A stretch of 61,725 nt of DNA from Pseudomonadota bacterium (GTDB taxonomy: Bacteria > Pseudomonadota > Alphaproteobacteria > Rhizobiales > Xanthobacteraceae), in NCBI GenBank assembly GCA_023386885.1, contig JAEWIX010000026.1, positions 1 to 61,725 of the forward strand. Direction: 5' to 3'. This document shows positions 9,539 through 16,905 of this stretch, in pieces. The position numbers and the translations under genes were made by a program. The first letter of the stretch is position 1. Each line of letters opens with the position of its first letter. The notes under the pieces were generated by a model, which saw only the letters and a program-made list of their open reading frames with translations, searched no databases and was not told the origin of the DNA.

Positions 9539-9834
9539 GACCATCCTGCATTAGCCGTCGCGCGTCGCAAAAATGGCGCGGCTTCAATCCGTTGGAAGCC
9601 CTATCCGGCCTCCGTCCCGCCTAAGGTTTTACCACACCGCTCTGGATCGTGGTATGCGCCATAGCGGAATCTCGGGTCATCGTTAGTGACAACTCCGTCA
9701 TGTTGAGCGGCGAAACTTCCCGTTCGCGGCGGGGTCTGAAGACCTGCAATCGCCCGGTCGGGCATCCTGCCACAAAAACAGCCCGCATGAGGCCTCCACG
9801 GGCATAATCCCGCCCGATGGAGGCCGCCTCGCGG
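9539..9834. other. intergenic region: efflux operon promoter region and porin terminator
   Basis: No gene is supported here. The half nearer the adaptor carries inverted arms TACCAC/GTGGTA with a 13-base spacer (9630-9654) and three spaced GTCA/TGAC half-sites (9676-9700). The half nearer the porin holds its terminator hairpin. The efflux promoter must lie in this stretch, but I cannot place -35 and -10 elements with confidence. Confidence 0.6.
9774..9825 (-). terminator. probable terminator of the porin gene
   Basis: Just after the porin stop, on the transcribed strand, GGCCTCCA pairs with TGGAGGCC, and CGGGC with GCCCG inside it (9791-9825). About ten bases later comes GTTTTTGTGG (near 9774-9780). 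The stem is long and GC-rich, but the T-run does not directly abut it, so it is a good hairpin and a slightly imperfect intrinsic terminator. Confidence 0.6.
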
Positions 9835-11250
9835 TCAGAAGCTGCGCTGGGCCCGAACACCGAAAGTCCACGTGCCCTCGCTCGCCAGTGTCGCGCCGCC
9901 GATGGGCGTGACCCCGACGTTCTTCTGATCAATGTAAGTGTAGAGAACTTCGCCGGAGAAAGTCAGATTCTTGACCGGTGTCCATTTGGTGAGGAAGCCG
10001 AGTTGCGCGATGTTGAAGTCCGGATTGCAGGCGAGCAGTCCGGAGCAGATCGACGTTCCCGCCAGCAAGGCCTTGGCCGTGTCGTTGTAACGAACCTGGG
10101 TGTAGGAGCCAAACAGCGACGACGACCAGTGGGCGTCCCAATTGTGGTTGAACGCGCCGCGCAGGCCCCACGCATCGGTCTTCTGGATGCTGCCGCCCGC
10201 TCCGAATACACCGTCGCTGGAATAGGCGTAGGCAACCCGCGTGCCGCCACCGCCCCAGATCTGGAAGCTGTCTGGGCTGACGCCGCCGATGATGTTGCGC
10301 AAGGCGCCGTTGGCATAGCCAACCGATACATTGATGGTGTCGCCGGGTCCTGTGGGCAGGTTCTTCAGCGATAGCGCGAGTTGACCCGCAAAGCCCCACG
10401 TATCGTCGGGATGACCTACGCCAGCAACGCCGCCACCACCGCCAAAGTAACCGTAATAGCCCCCGCGAAGCTGATGCGCGAGCGCCGACGCCTGGAACAC
10501 GCCCCACGCCTGATCGACACGAACCTGACCGACAATATCGGGAACGTTGGTGCCGCCCCAATTGCTCGACGGCGTGAAGCCCGACGTCAGGTCATAGAGC
10601 GGAGCACGGGTGTAGGAATTGAGCGTGCTGGCACCGTTCAGGCCGCTGGATTCTTCAAGGCTGACCGCAGCCGACACGCCATTACCGAACTGCGCAGTGT
10701 AAGCGATCTGATTGATGCCGCTGTCAATGTCCTGGCCGCCGATCAGATAGGACGTATTGTTGCCCGGAAAGCCCGTCCATGGTGCGGAGAATTGCGAGAC
10801 CGCCTTGCCCATGGTGAAGCCGGCGAACTGGATGAAGGCATAGTAGAGGCCGACATCCCCTCCCGCGCGGGCGGATGTATCCGTCGTCCAATTGTAGCGC
10901 ATGTCGGCGTAGGTACGGACCACGCCATATTCGGTCGCGGTGCGGGTATCGAGAGTAAGGGCCAAACGCGAGCGAGCAATATAATCGTTCGAGGCGCGCG
11001 TCACGCGGCCGTTCCATCGCGGCGCATCGTAAGCACCCGAGGCGTTGAACGACGTATCGGCGCGGACATAGCCGCCAAGTTTGATGCAGGTATCGGTTCC
11101 CGGGATGTAGTAAAAGCCGGCGCCATAGAGCGAGCAGACTTTCACATACTCAACGGCCTTGGCCTTCAGTGGCAAATCCGCCGCCTGCGCCCCGCTGACG
11201 GCAAGCAAAGCCGCTGCCGAACCGATCATTATTGTTTTTGTTGTCGCCAT
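9835..11250 (-). CDS. general porin, Porin_2 family outer-membrane beta-barrel
   Basis: A 471-residue trimeric-porin-type protein of rhizobial Porin_2 type. Residues 1-23 are a signal peptide ending GAQA before ADLPLKAK. The mature start (EYVKVCSLYGAGFYYI, GTDTCIKLGGYVR) is characteristic of major porins in Bradyrhizobium and relatives and contains two cysteines that may form a disulfide. Alternating aromatic/polar strands follow, and the last residue is Phe (RAQRSF), as BamA recognition expects. The ATG at 11250 has GGAG six bases upstream; the ATG at 11256 sits too close to it. It is monocistronic, with a hairpin terminator downstream and a long leader region. It lies directly upstream of the efflux operon on the same strand. 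Confidence 0.93.
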   Translation of the reverse strand: MATTKTIMIGSAAALLAVSGAQAADLPLKAKAVEYVKVCSLYGAGFYYIPGTDTCIKLGGYVRADTSFNASGAYDAPRWNGRVTRASNDYIARSRLALTLDTRTATEYGVVRTYADMRYNWTTDTSARAGGDVGLYYAFIQFAGFTMGKAVSQFSAPWTGFPGNNTSYLIGGQDIDSGINQIAYTAQFGNGVSAAVSLEESSGLNGASTLNSYTRAPLYDLTSGFTPSSNWGGTNVPDIVGQVRVDQAWGVFQASALAHQLRGGYYGYFGGGGGVAGVGHPDDTWGFAGQLALSLKNLPTGPGDTINVSVGYANGALRNIIGGVSPDSFQIWGGGGTRVAYAYSSDGVFGAGGSIQKTDAWGLRGAFNHNWDAHWSSSLFGSYTQVRYNDTAKALLAGTSICSGLLACNPDFNIAQLGFLTKWTPVKNLTFSGEVLYTYIDQKNVGVTPIGGATLASEGTWTFGVRAQRSF

Positions 11251-11644
11251 CTTCATCTCCAAACCCGCGCGATCGCGGGACCCTGCCGGTTGCCACGAAT
11301 CCGGTGCGGCCCGACGCCGCAGGGAGGATGTCGCCACCCGACGCCGACAAGCAAATACAAAACGGCGTATCGCCCCTGGAGCGCACGCTTTTCTGGAGAC
11401 GTGCTGCACAATGGCAACGGCTCCCGTTGCGAAGGAAATGACCTATTCCGTGGGAGCCATCATCCATGGATGAATTTTCCCCGGCCGATTGCCGGAGCTG
11501 CCTTGCCGGGCTTCCCTATCCCGCCTGCACGCGAGTCGATATATTCGAGAGCCAGTCCATCAGATTGCCGGGCGGCACACTTTCCCGAGGGAAAGATACC
11601 GGGCCGCCGGCGGCCAACCGCAACGCATAAAGGCAGCACGATCG
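11251..11644. other. divergent intergenic region between porin and xthA
   Basis: 394 bases with no convincing gene; short frames here have no family resemblance and atypical composition. It must contain the porin promoter (minus strand) and the xthA promoter (plus strand). The porin ribosome site (GGAG, about 11257-11260) lies at its left edge. I see no clear operator, riboswitch or hairpin. Confidence 0.6.
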
Positions 11645-12436
11645 ATGAGGATAGCGACCTGGAATGTCAATTCCGTGCGGCAGCGGCTTGACCATCTGCT
11701 GACCTGGTTGAGCGAATGTTCTCCGGATATCGCGTGCCTTCAGGAGATCAAGTGTGTCGATGAAGCCTTTCCACGGGACGCCATCGAAGCCCTCGGCTAC
11801 AACGTCGTCACCCACGGCCAGAAGACCTTCAATGGCGTGGCCTTGCTGTCGCGCCTGCCGTTCGACGAAACCACGCCACGACTCGCCGGCGACCCCGAGG
11901 ACGCGCATGCCCGTTTCCTCGAAGGCGTGGTGTCGCTCAAGCACGGCGCGCTGCGGGTTGCCTGCCTTTACCTGCCCAACGGCAACCCGGCGAATACCGA
12001 CAAGTACCCCTACAAACTCAATTGGATGTCGCGGCTTCTTGAGTACACGAAAGAACGTCTTAAAGCGGAGGAGCCACTGGTGCTCGCTGGCGACTTCAAC
12101 GTCATTCCGGCGGCGCGTGATGTCCACAATCCGGAGGCCTGGGTCGACGATGCGTTATTTCGTCCGGAAACGCGGGAACGGTTTCAAGCCCTGCTTGGGC
12201 TTGGGCTGACGGACGCGCTACGCGCCAGTACCGATGCGGCCGGCCAATACACGTTCTGGGATTATCAGGCCGGCGCCTGGCAGAAGAACAACGGGCTGCG
12301 TATCGATCATCTGCTGCTGTCGCCGCAGGCCGGCGACCGACTGACCGGCGTCGGCATCGACAAGTATGTCCGTGCCTGGGAAAAGCCGTCCGATCACGTT
12401 CCGGTTTGGATCGATCTGGATCTGGAAGCTGCGTAG
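11645..12436 (+). CDS. xthA: exodeoxyribonuclease III
   Basis: AP endonuclease/3'-5' exonuclease of base-excision repair, in the endonuclease/exonuclease/phosphatase fold. The 263-residue product begins MRIATWNVNSVRQR, with Asn7 and Glu34 (CLQEIK) as metal ligands. It later shows AGDFNVIP (catalytic Asp/Asn pair), RIDHLLLS and the C-terminal catalytic His in SDHVPVWIDLD. The ATG at 11645 yields the exact ExoIII N-terminus; upstream in-frame starts add an unrelated arginine-rich extension. Two tandem palindromic repeats fill the gap to the convergent Sel1 gene and may end transcription. In related genomes xthA often sits close to erpA; here the efflux block lies between them. Confidence 0.95.
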   Translation: MRIATWNVNSVRQRLDHLLTWLSECSPDIACLQEIKCVDEAFPRDAIEALGYNVVTHGQKTFNGVALLSRLPFDETTPRLAGDPEDAHARFLEGVVSLKHGALRVACLYLPNGNPANTDKYPYKLNWMSRLLEYTKERLKAEEPLVLAGDFNVIPAARDVHNPEAWVDDALFRPETRERFQALLGLGLTDALRASTDAAGQYTFWDYQAGAWQKNNGLRIDHLLLSPQAGDRLTGVGIDKYVRAWEKPSDHVPVWIDLDLEAA

Positions 12437-12448
12437 GCTGGCATCCGG

Positions 12449-12524
12449 CTAGTGTCCCGAATCCGAAGTTCGCCTCACTTTACAGCACCTCCCTTAGCGA
12501 ACTTCGGATTCGAACAGACACTAG
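12449..12524. repeat. palindromic repeat A with CTAGTGTC/GACACTAG ends
   Basis: A 76-base near-palindrome: the left arm begins CTAGTGTCCCGAATCCGAAG, and the right arm (12497-12524) mirrors it as GCGAACTTCGGATTCG followed by ACAGACACTAG. About 25 bases pair on each side of a loop rich in ACCTCCC. It starts 12 bases after the xthA stop. A decayed relative lies at 43511-43561. Confidence 0.85.
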
Positions 12525-12537
12525 CAATCAGATGTTT

Positions 12538-12615
12538 CTAGTGTGGTTTAGGTTCAGAAATTCGCTTGAAGGATGCGCTGATACAATGAAGCGAACTTCT
12601 GAACCACCACACTAG
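12538..12615. repeat. palindromic repeat B with CTAGTGTGG/CCACACTAG ends
   Basis: A 78-base near-palindrome 13 bases after repeat A. Ends CTAGTGTGG and CCACACTAG pair, then GGTTCAGAAATTCGCTT pairs with AAGCGAACTTCTGAACC with one mismatch. It shares the CTAGTGT terminus and the inner GCGAACTTC block with repeat A, so the two look like members of one family. Together they occupy nearly all of the convergent gap. Confidence 0.85.
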
Positions 12616-12627
12616 TCCCGGCGGGAC

Positions 12628-13440
12628 TTAATCCCGGCGACCCTGCACCCAGTGTTCGAGCATTTGCAGCGCCATGGCGCGATCGTCCTCGGACGCCTTG
12701 GCAATCGCCTTGTTGTAGCTGTCCTTGATCCAGGCTTCCTCGGGGCCAGCGCTGTCACGCGCCAAGGTCAGCCACATCAAGCCGCGCGCCGCCTGCCGCG
12801 GCAGGTGGTCGCCATTGAACAGCATCTGGCCGAGCATCGCCTGCGCCTGATGCTGCCCCTTCTGCGCGGCAAGCCCAAGCCAGCGGATGCCGTATTTCGG
12901 ATCACGCGGCGCTCCAACACCATTGAGATAAAGTCGCGCCAGATCGTATTGGGCGTCGGCATTGCCGAAATAGGACGCGGCATAGGAGAACATCTCTCGC
13001 GCGCGCTCGGCATCGGCCTTGATCTTGGAATTGGGAATGCCGGCCAGATAGTAACGGCCGAGCGCCACGAAAGCATTGGCGACCACGGCGGCCTGCGGCG
13101 CCGTCGGGCTATCCTCTGCATGCGCGTTGGCAATGCGGCTGAAATACTGGAACGCGCGCAGATCGTCCTGCGCGACGCCGTCGCCCTTGGCGTACATCCG
13201 GCCGAGCTTCCACTGCGCGATCGGATGACCATCCTCGGCGGCATATTGCAGGGCGCTGAGCGAATTATTCGAGGGGGCGGCCTTGCGCAACGCGCCAGCA
13301 GCGCCGACCGGCGGCGCAGCCGAAGCCATTGGCAGGGCCGAATCCTGTCCAACAGTAGTGCCGTCGAAGGCAAACGCCGGCGTGCCCGCCAACGCGAAGC
13401 CCACACTCAACGCAACAACGATACGCTCAGATATCCGCAT
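12628..13440 (-). CDS. secreted Sel1-like repeat (TPR-type) protein
   Basis: A protein of about 270 residues with a signal peptide (RISERIVVALSVGFALAG, cleavage after AFA) followed by Sel1-like helical repeats. Clear units are GHPIAQWKLGRMYAKGDGV, NADAQYDLARLYLNGVGA and HQAQAMLGQMLFNGDHL. Such solenoids act as periplasmic scaffolds; no enzymatic motif is visible and the partner is unknown. The ATG at 13440 is used; an ATG at 13455 adds five residues (MRNSV). Either start overlaps the 3' end of ilvD (stop at 13427), so the gene is probably translated from the ilvD transcript. It converges on xthA. Confidence 0.85.
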   Translation of the reverse strand: MRISERIVVALSVGFALAGTPAFAFDGTTVGQDSALPMASAAPPVGAAGALRKAAPSNNSLSALQYAAEDGHPIAQWKLGRMYAKGDGVAQDDLRAFQYFSRIANAHAEDSPTAPQAAVVANAFVALGRYYLAGIPNSKIKADAERAREMFSYAASYFGNADAQYDLARLYLNGVGAPRDPKYGIRWLGLAAQKGQHQAQAMLGQMLFNGDHLPRQAARGLMWLTLARDSAGPEEAWIKDSYNKAIAKASEDDRAMALQMLEHWVQGRRD

Positions 13441-15151
13441 AACACTGTTTCTCATGCGCCCCGCCCGGATGGGTGACGGCGCCGTCCACGGCGGGGCCGA
13501 CCTGCTGGGCGTATTTCCATAGCGCGCCCGAGCGATAGTCGCTCGCACGCGGCTTCCAACTCGTCTTGCGTTCGGTCAACTCGGCGTCGGACAATTTGAC
13601 GTCGAGCGTGCCGTCCACGGCATCGATTTCAATGATATCGCCGTCGCGCAGCAGCGCGATGGGGCCGCCTATCGCGGCTTCCGGCCCGACATGGCCGATG
13701 CAGAAGCCGCGCGTTGCGCCGGAGAAACGGCCATCGGTGATGAGCGCAACCTTGCCGCCCATGCCCTGCCCGTACAGCGCCGCGGTGGTTGCCAGCATTT
13801 CCCGCATTCCGGGGCCGCCTCGCGGTCCTTCGTAGCGGATCACCAGCACTTCGCCTTCCTTGTAGGTACGATTCTTCACCGCCTCGAACGCATCTTCCTC
13901 GCGGTCGAAACAGCGCGCCGGGCCGGTAAACTTCAACTCCGACATGCCAGCGACCTTCACGATCGCACCCTCCGGGGCCAAATTCCCTTTCAAGCCAACG
14001 ACGCCGCCCGTTACGGTGATCGGCTTGTCTGCTGAACGCACCACATCCTGGTGCGGATTCCACTTCACCGATTTCAGGTTTTCCGCGATGGAGCGTCCGG
14101 TTACCGTCAGACAGTCGCCATGCAGAAAACCGTGATCGAGCAAGGTTTTCATCAGCAGCGGTATGCCGCCAACCTCGAACATGTCTTTGGCGACATAACG
14201 GCCGCCCGGCTTCAAATCCGCGACATATGGTGTCTTTTTGAAGATTTCGGCGACATCGAACAGGTCGAATTTGATGCCGCACTCGTGCGCGATCGCCGGC
14301 AGGTGAAGCGCGGCATTGGTCGAACCGCCGGACGCGGCAACCACGGCCGCGGCGTTCTCCAGCGCCTTGCGGGTGACGATGTCGCGCGGGCGGATGTTGG
14401 CGGTAATCAGATCCATGATCTTCTCGCCGGCCGCCATGCAGAACGAGTCGCGGATTTCGTAGGGCGCCGGGGCCCCCGCGGAGTACGGCAACGCCAGCCC
14501 GATCGCCTCGGAGACCGTCGCCATGGTGTTGGCGGTGAACTGCGCGCCGCAGGCCCCCGCCGAGGGGCACGCCACCCGCTCGATCTCGTCGAGGTCGGCA
14601 TCGGAAAATTCGCCGGTCGAGTGCTTGCCCACCGCCTCGAACATGTCCTGCACGGTGACCGGCTGGCCGCGGAAGTTGCCCGGCAGGATCGAACCGCCAT
14701 AGATGAAGATCGACGGGACGTTCAGCCGGACCATCGCCATCATCATGCCCGGCAGCGACTTGTCGCAGCCGGCAAGGCCGACCAGCGCGTCATAGGCGTG
14801 ACCGCGAATGGTCAGTTCGACGGAATCCGCGATGACCTCACGCGACGGCAGCGACGAGCGCATGCCGTCGTGGCCCATGGCGATGCCGTCGGTCACGGTG
14901 ATGGTGCAAAACTCGCGCGGTGTGCCTCCGGCCGAGGCGACGCCCTTCTTCACCGCCTGCGCCTGGCGCATCAGCGAAATGTTGCAGGGTGCGGCTTCGT
15001 TCCAGCACGAAGCAACGCCGACAAAGGGTTGATGAATCTGGGCTGTCGTCAGCCCCATGGCATAGAGGTAGGAGCGATGTGGCGCGCGCTCGGGGCCTTC
15101 GGTCACGTGCCGGCTTGGCAACCTTGCCTTGATGTTGGTCTTCGCGTCCAT
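13427..15151 (-). CDS. ilvD: dihydroxy-acid dehydratase
   Basis: Dehydrates 2,3-dihydroxy-isovalerate and -methylvalerate to 2-oxo acids in valine, isoleucine and pantothenate synthesis. The 574-residue protein has the three cysteines expected for the Fe-S cluster: the one in SCWNEAAPC, the one in AGCDKSLPG and the one in SAGACGAQF. It also has the IlvD signatures GGSTNAALHLPA and TDGRFSGATRG. The IlvD/Edd superfamily includes sugar-acid dehydratases, but the SCWNEAAPC N-terminus and full-length match favour IlvD. The 3' end overlaps the start of the Sel1 gene. The start is the ATG at 15151 (MDAKTNIKAR). Confidence 0.93.
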   Translation of the reverse strand: MDAKTNIKARLPSRHVTEGPERAPHRSYLYAMGLTTAQIHQPFVGVASCWNEAAPCNISLMRQAQAVKKGVASAGGTPREFCTITVTDGIAMGHDGMRSSLPSREVIADSVELTIRGHAYDALVGLAGCDKSLPGMMMAMVRLNVPSIFIYGGSILPGNFRGQPVTVQDMFEAVGKHSTGEFSDADLDEIERVACPSAGACGAQFTANTMATVSEAIGLALPYSAGAPAPYEIRDSFCMAAGEKIMDLITANIRPRDIVTRKALENAAAVVAASGGSTNAALHLPAIAHECGIKFDLFDVAEIFKKTPYVADLKPGGRYVAKDMFEVGGIPLLMKTLLDHGFLHGDCLTVTGRSIAENLKSVKWNPHQDVVRSADKPITVTGGVVGLKGNLAPEGAIVKVAGMSELKFTGPARCFDREEDAFEAVKNRTYKEGEVLVIRYEGPRGGPGMREMLATTAALYGQGMGGKVALITDGRFSGATRGFCIGHVGPEAAIGGPIALLRDGDIIEIDAVDGTLDVKLSDAELTERKTSWKPRASDYRSGALWKYAQQVGPAVDGAVTHPGGAHEKQCYADI

Positions 15152-15482
15152 CGCGAACCCATCCAGGGACCTGTACTGTATCGATCGCGCCCGGCCCGAC
15201 AGGCGAAATCTCTAAGCCCTCGGAAAGCTCATGCTGGAAAGCTCGGCTGCCGAAGTGCTTAGAATGACTTCATCAAGGGGTGTGGCCAAATAGCGGCGTA
15301 GGCAAGGGTTGCCTGCCTCCAGGGTTAAATGTTCGATGAGTGTTGCCTGTACGCAACATTCGTTGCCCGGCGGCAACCATCCCTCAGAACGCTCCACCGA
15401 ACGATTGTTTGAAAATACCGCGAAGGCGGTACGGACGAGTATTCCCACAGCCGCCTGCATACGGATTACGCCCGAGCGGAGA
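15152..15482. other. intergenic region between lpd and ilvD
   Basis: 331 bases without a supported gene. An 82-codon minus-strand frame (15212-15460) has no recognisable features and is rejected. The region holds the terminator of the pdh operon near 15411-15431 and must contain the ilvD promoter. A short inverted repeat GTTGC-N6-GCAAC lies near 15342-15357 and could be a protein site; its role is unknown. Confidence 0.6.
15411..15431 (-). terminator. intrinsic terminator after lpd (end of pdh operon)
   Basis: On the transcribed strand TACCGC pairs with GCGGTA around a CTTC loop (15416-15431), followed directly by TTTTC (15415-15411). It is a compact, convincing Rho-independent terminator about 50 bases past the lpd stop. 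Confidence 0.75.
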
Positions 15483-16904
15483 TCAGACGTTCAGCACCCG
15501 GCCGTAGGCGTCGAGCACCGCTTCCTTCATCATTTCCGACAGCGTCGGATGCGGGAAGACGGTATGCATCAGTTCTTCCTCGGTGGTCTCGAGGTTCATC
15601 GCCACCACGTAGCCCTGGATAAGTTCGGTGACTTCCGCGCCGATCATGTGCGCGCCGAGCAGTTGCCCTGTCTTCTTGTCGAAGATCACTTTGATCAACC
15701 CCTGATCTTCGCCAAGCGCGATGGCCTTGCCGTTACCGACGAACGGGAAGCGGCCGACGCGGATGTCGCGGCCCTGCTCTTTCGCCTTGGCCTCCGTGAG
15801 GCCGACCGAGGCCACCTGCGGCTGGCAATAGGTGCAGCCGGGGATCAAGCTTTTGTCCATCGCGTGCGGATGCAAGCCCTTGATGGCCTCGACGCAAATC
15901 ACACCCTCATGCTCGGCCTTGTGCGCCAGCATAGGCGGACCGGCAACGTCACCGATGGCGTAGATGCCCGGCACGTTGGTCTTGCCGTAGCCGTCGACCA
16001 CGACGCAGCCGCGGTCGGTCTTGACGCCGAGTTTTTCCAGTCCCAGCCCCTCGATGTTGCCGACCACGCCCACCGCCGAAATCACGCGCTCGAATTCTGC
16101 CGTCACCGGCTTGCCGTCGCCCGCATCGATGGTAGCGACAACGCTGTCGGCCTTCTTGTCGAGCTTGGTGACTTTGGTCGAGGTCATGATCTTGATGCCC
16201 TGCTTCTCGAACCGCTTGCGAGCAAGACCGGCGATCTCGGCATCTTCGACGGGCAAAATCTGCGGCAGCACCTCGACCACGGTGACTTCCGCGCCCATGG
16301 TGCGGAAGAACGAAGCGAATTCGATACCGATGGCGCCGGATCCGACCACCAGCAGCGACTTCGGCATCCGGTCCGGGACCATGGCTTCGAAATAAGTCCA
16401 GACCAGTTTCTTGTCGCCTTCCAGCCCCGGCAGCGCACGAGGGCGCGCGCCAGTAGCGAGGATGATGTGCTTGGCCTGATAAACCCCCTCGCCTTGCGTG
16501 CCCTTCGGCGCTTCCACGGGCGACTTCTTCACGGTGATCTTGCCGGGTACGTCGATCGACGCCTCGCCCCATATCACGGTGACCTTGTTCTTCTTCATCA
16601 GAAAGCCGACGCCGTCGTTGAGACGTTTGGAAACACCGCGGGAGCGCTGCACCACCGCTTTCGGATCGAAGCTCACCTTCTCGGCCGATAGGCCATAGTC
16701 CTTGGCGTGCTGCATGTAGTGATAGATTTCCGCCGAGCGTAGCAGCGCCTTGGTCGGAATGCAGCCCCAGTTGAGACAGATGCCGCCGAGATATTGCTTC
16801 TCGACAATCGCGGTCTTGAGGCCGAGCTGCGCGGCACGGATCGCGGTGACGTAACCTCCGGGACCGGAGCCGATGATGATGACGTCGAAGGATGTGTCGG
16901 CCAC
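15483..16904 (-). CDS. lpdA: dihydrolipoyl dehydrogenase (E3)
   Basis: FAD-dependent E3 that reoxidises dihydrolipoamide with NAD+ for the pyruvate dehydrogenase complex. The 473 residues contain the FAD-binding GSGPGGYVTAIRAAQ, the redox-active cysteines Cys43 and Cys48 in GGICLNWGCIPTK, an NAD-binding GSGAIGIEFASFF, and the C-terminal catalytic His/Glu region (FPHPTLSEMMKEA). Translation starts at a GTG at 16904, one base after the pdhC stop TAA; an in-frame stop just upstream rules out an earlier start. Translation therefore probably depends on ribosomes finishing pdhC. It is the last gene of the operon, with a terminator downstream. Confidence 0.96.
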   Translation of the reverse strand: MADTSFDVIIIGSGPGGYVTAIRAAQLGLKTAIVEKQYLGGICLNWGCIPTKALLRSAEIYHYMQHAKDYGLSAEKVSFDPKAVVQRSRGVSKRLNDGVGFLMKKNKVTVIWGEASIDVPGKITVKKSPVEAPKGTQGEGVYQAKHIILATGARPRALPGLEGDKKLVWTYFEAMVPDRMPKSLLVVGSGAIGIEFASFFRTMGAEVTVVEVLPQILPVEDAEIAGLARKRFEKQGIKIMTSTKVTKLDKKADSVVATIDAGDGKPVTAEFERVISAVGVVGNIEGLGLEKLGVKTDRGCVVVDGYGKTNVPGIYAIGDVAGPPMLAHKAEHEGVICVEAIKGLHPHAMDKSLIPGCTYCQPQVASVGLTEAKAKEQGRDIRVGRFPFVGNGKAIALGEDQGLIKVIFDKKTGQLLGAHMIGAEVTELIQGYVVAMNLETTEEELMHTVFPHPTLSEMMKEAVLDAYGRVLNV

Positions 16905-16905
16905 G

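Noticed and set aside
12497..12524. GAAC half-sites in palindrome A as a LexA box
   Set aside because: The half-sites are 9 bases apart, not 7, and belong to the repeat arms.
15212..15460. 82-codon minus-strand open frame between lpd and ilvD
   Set aside because: It runs across the lpd terminator, lacks a convincing ribosome site and shows no known features.
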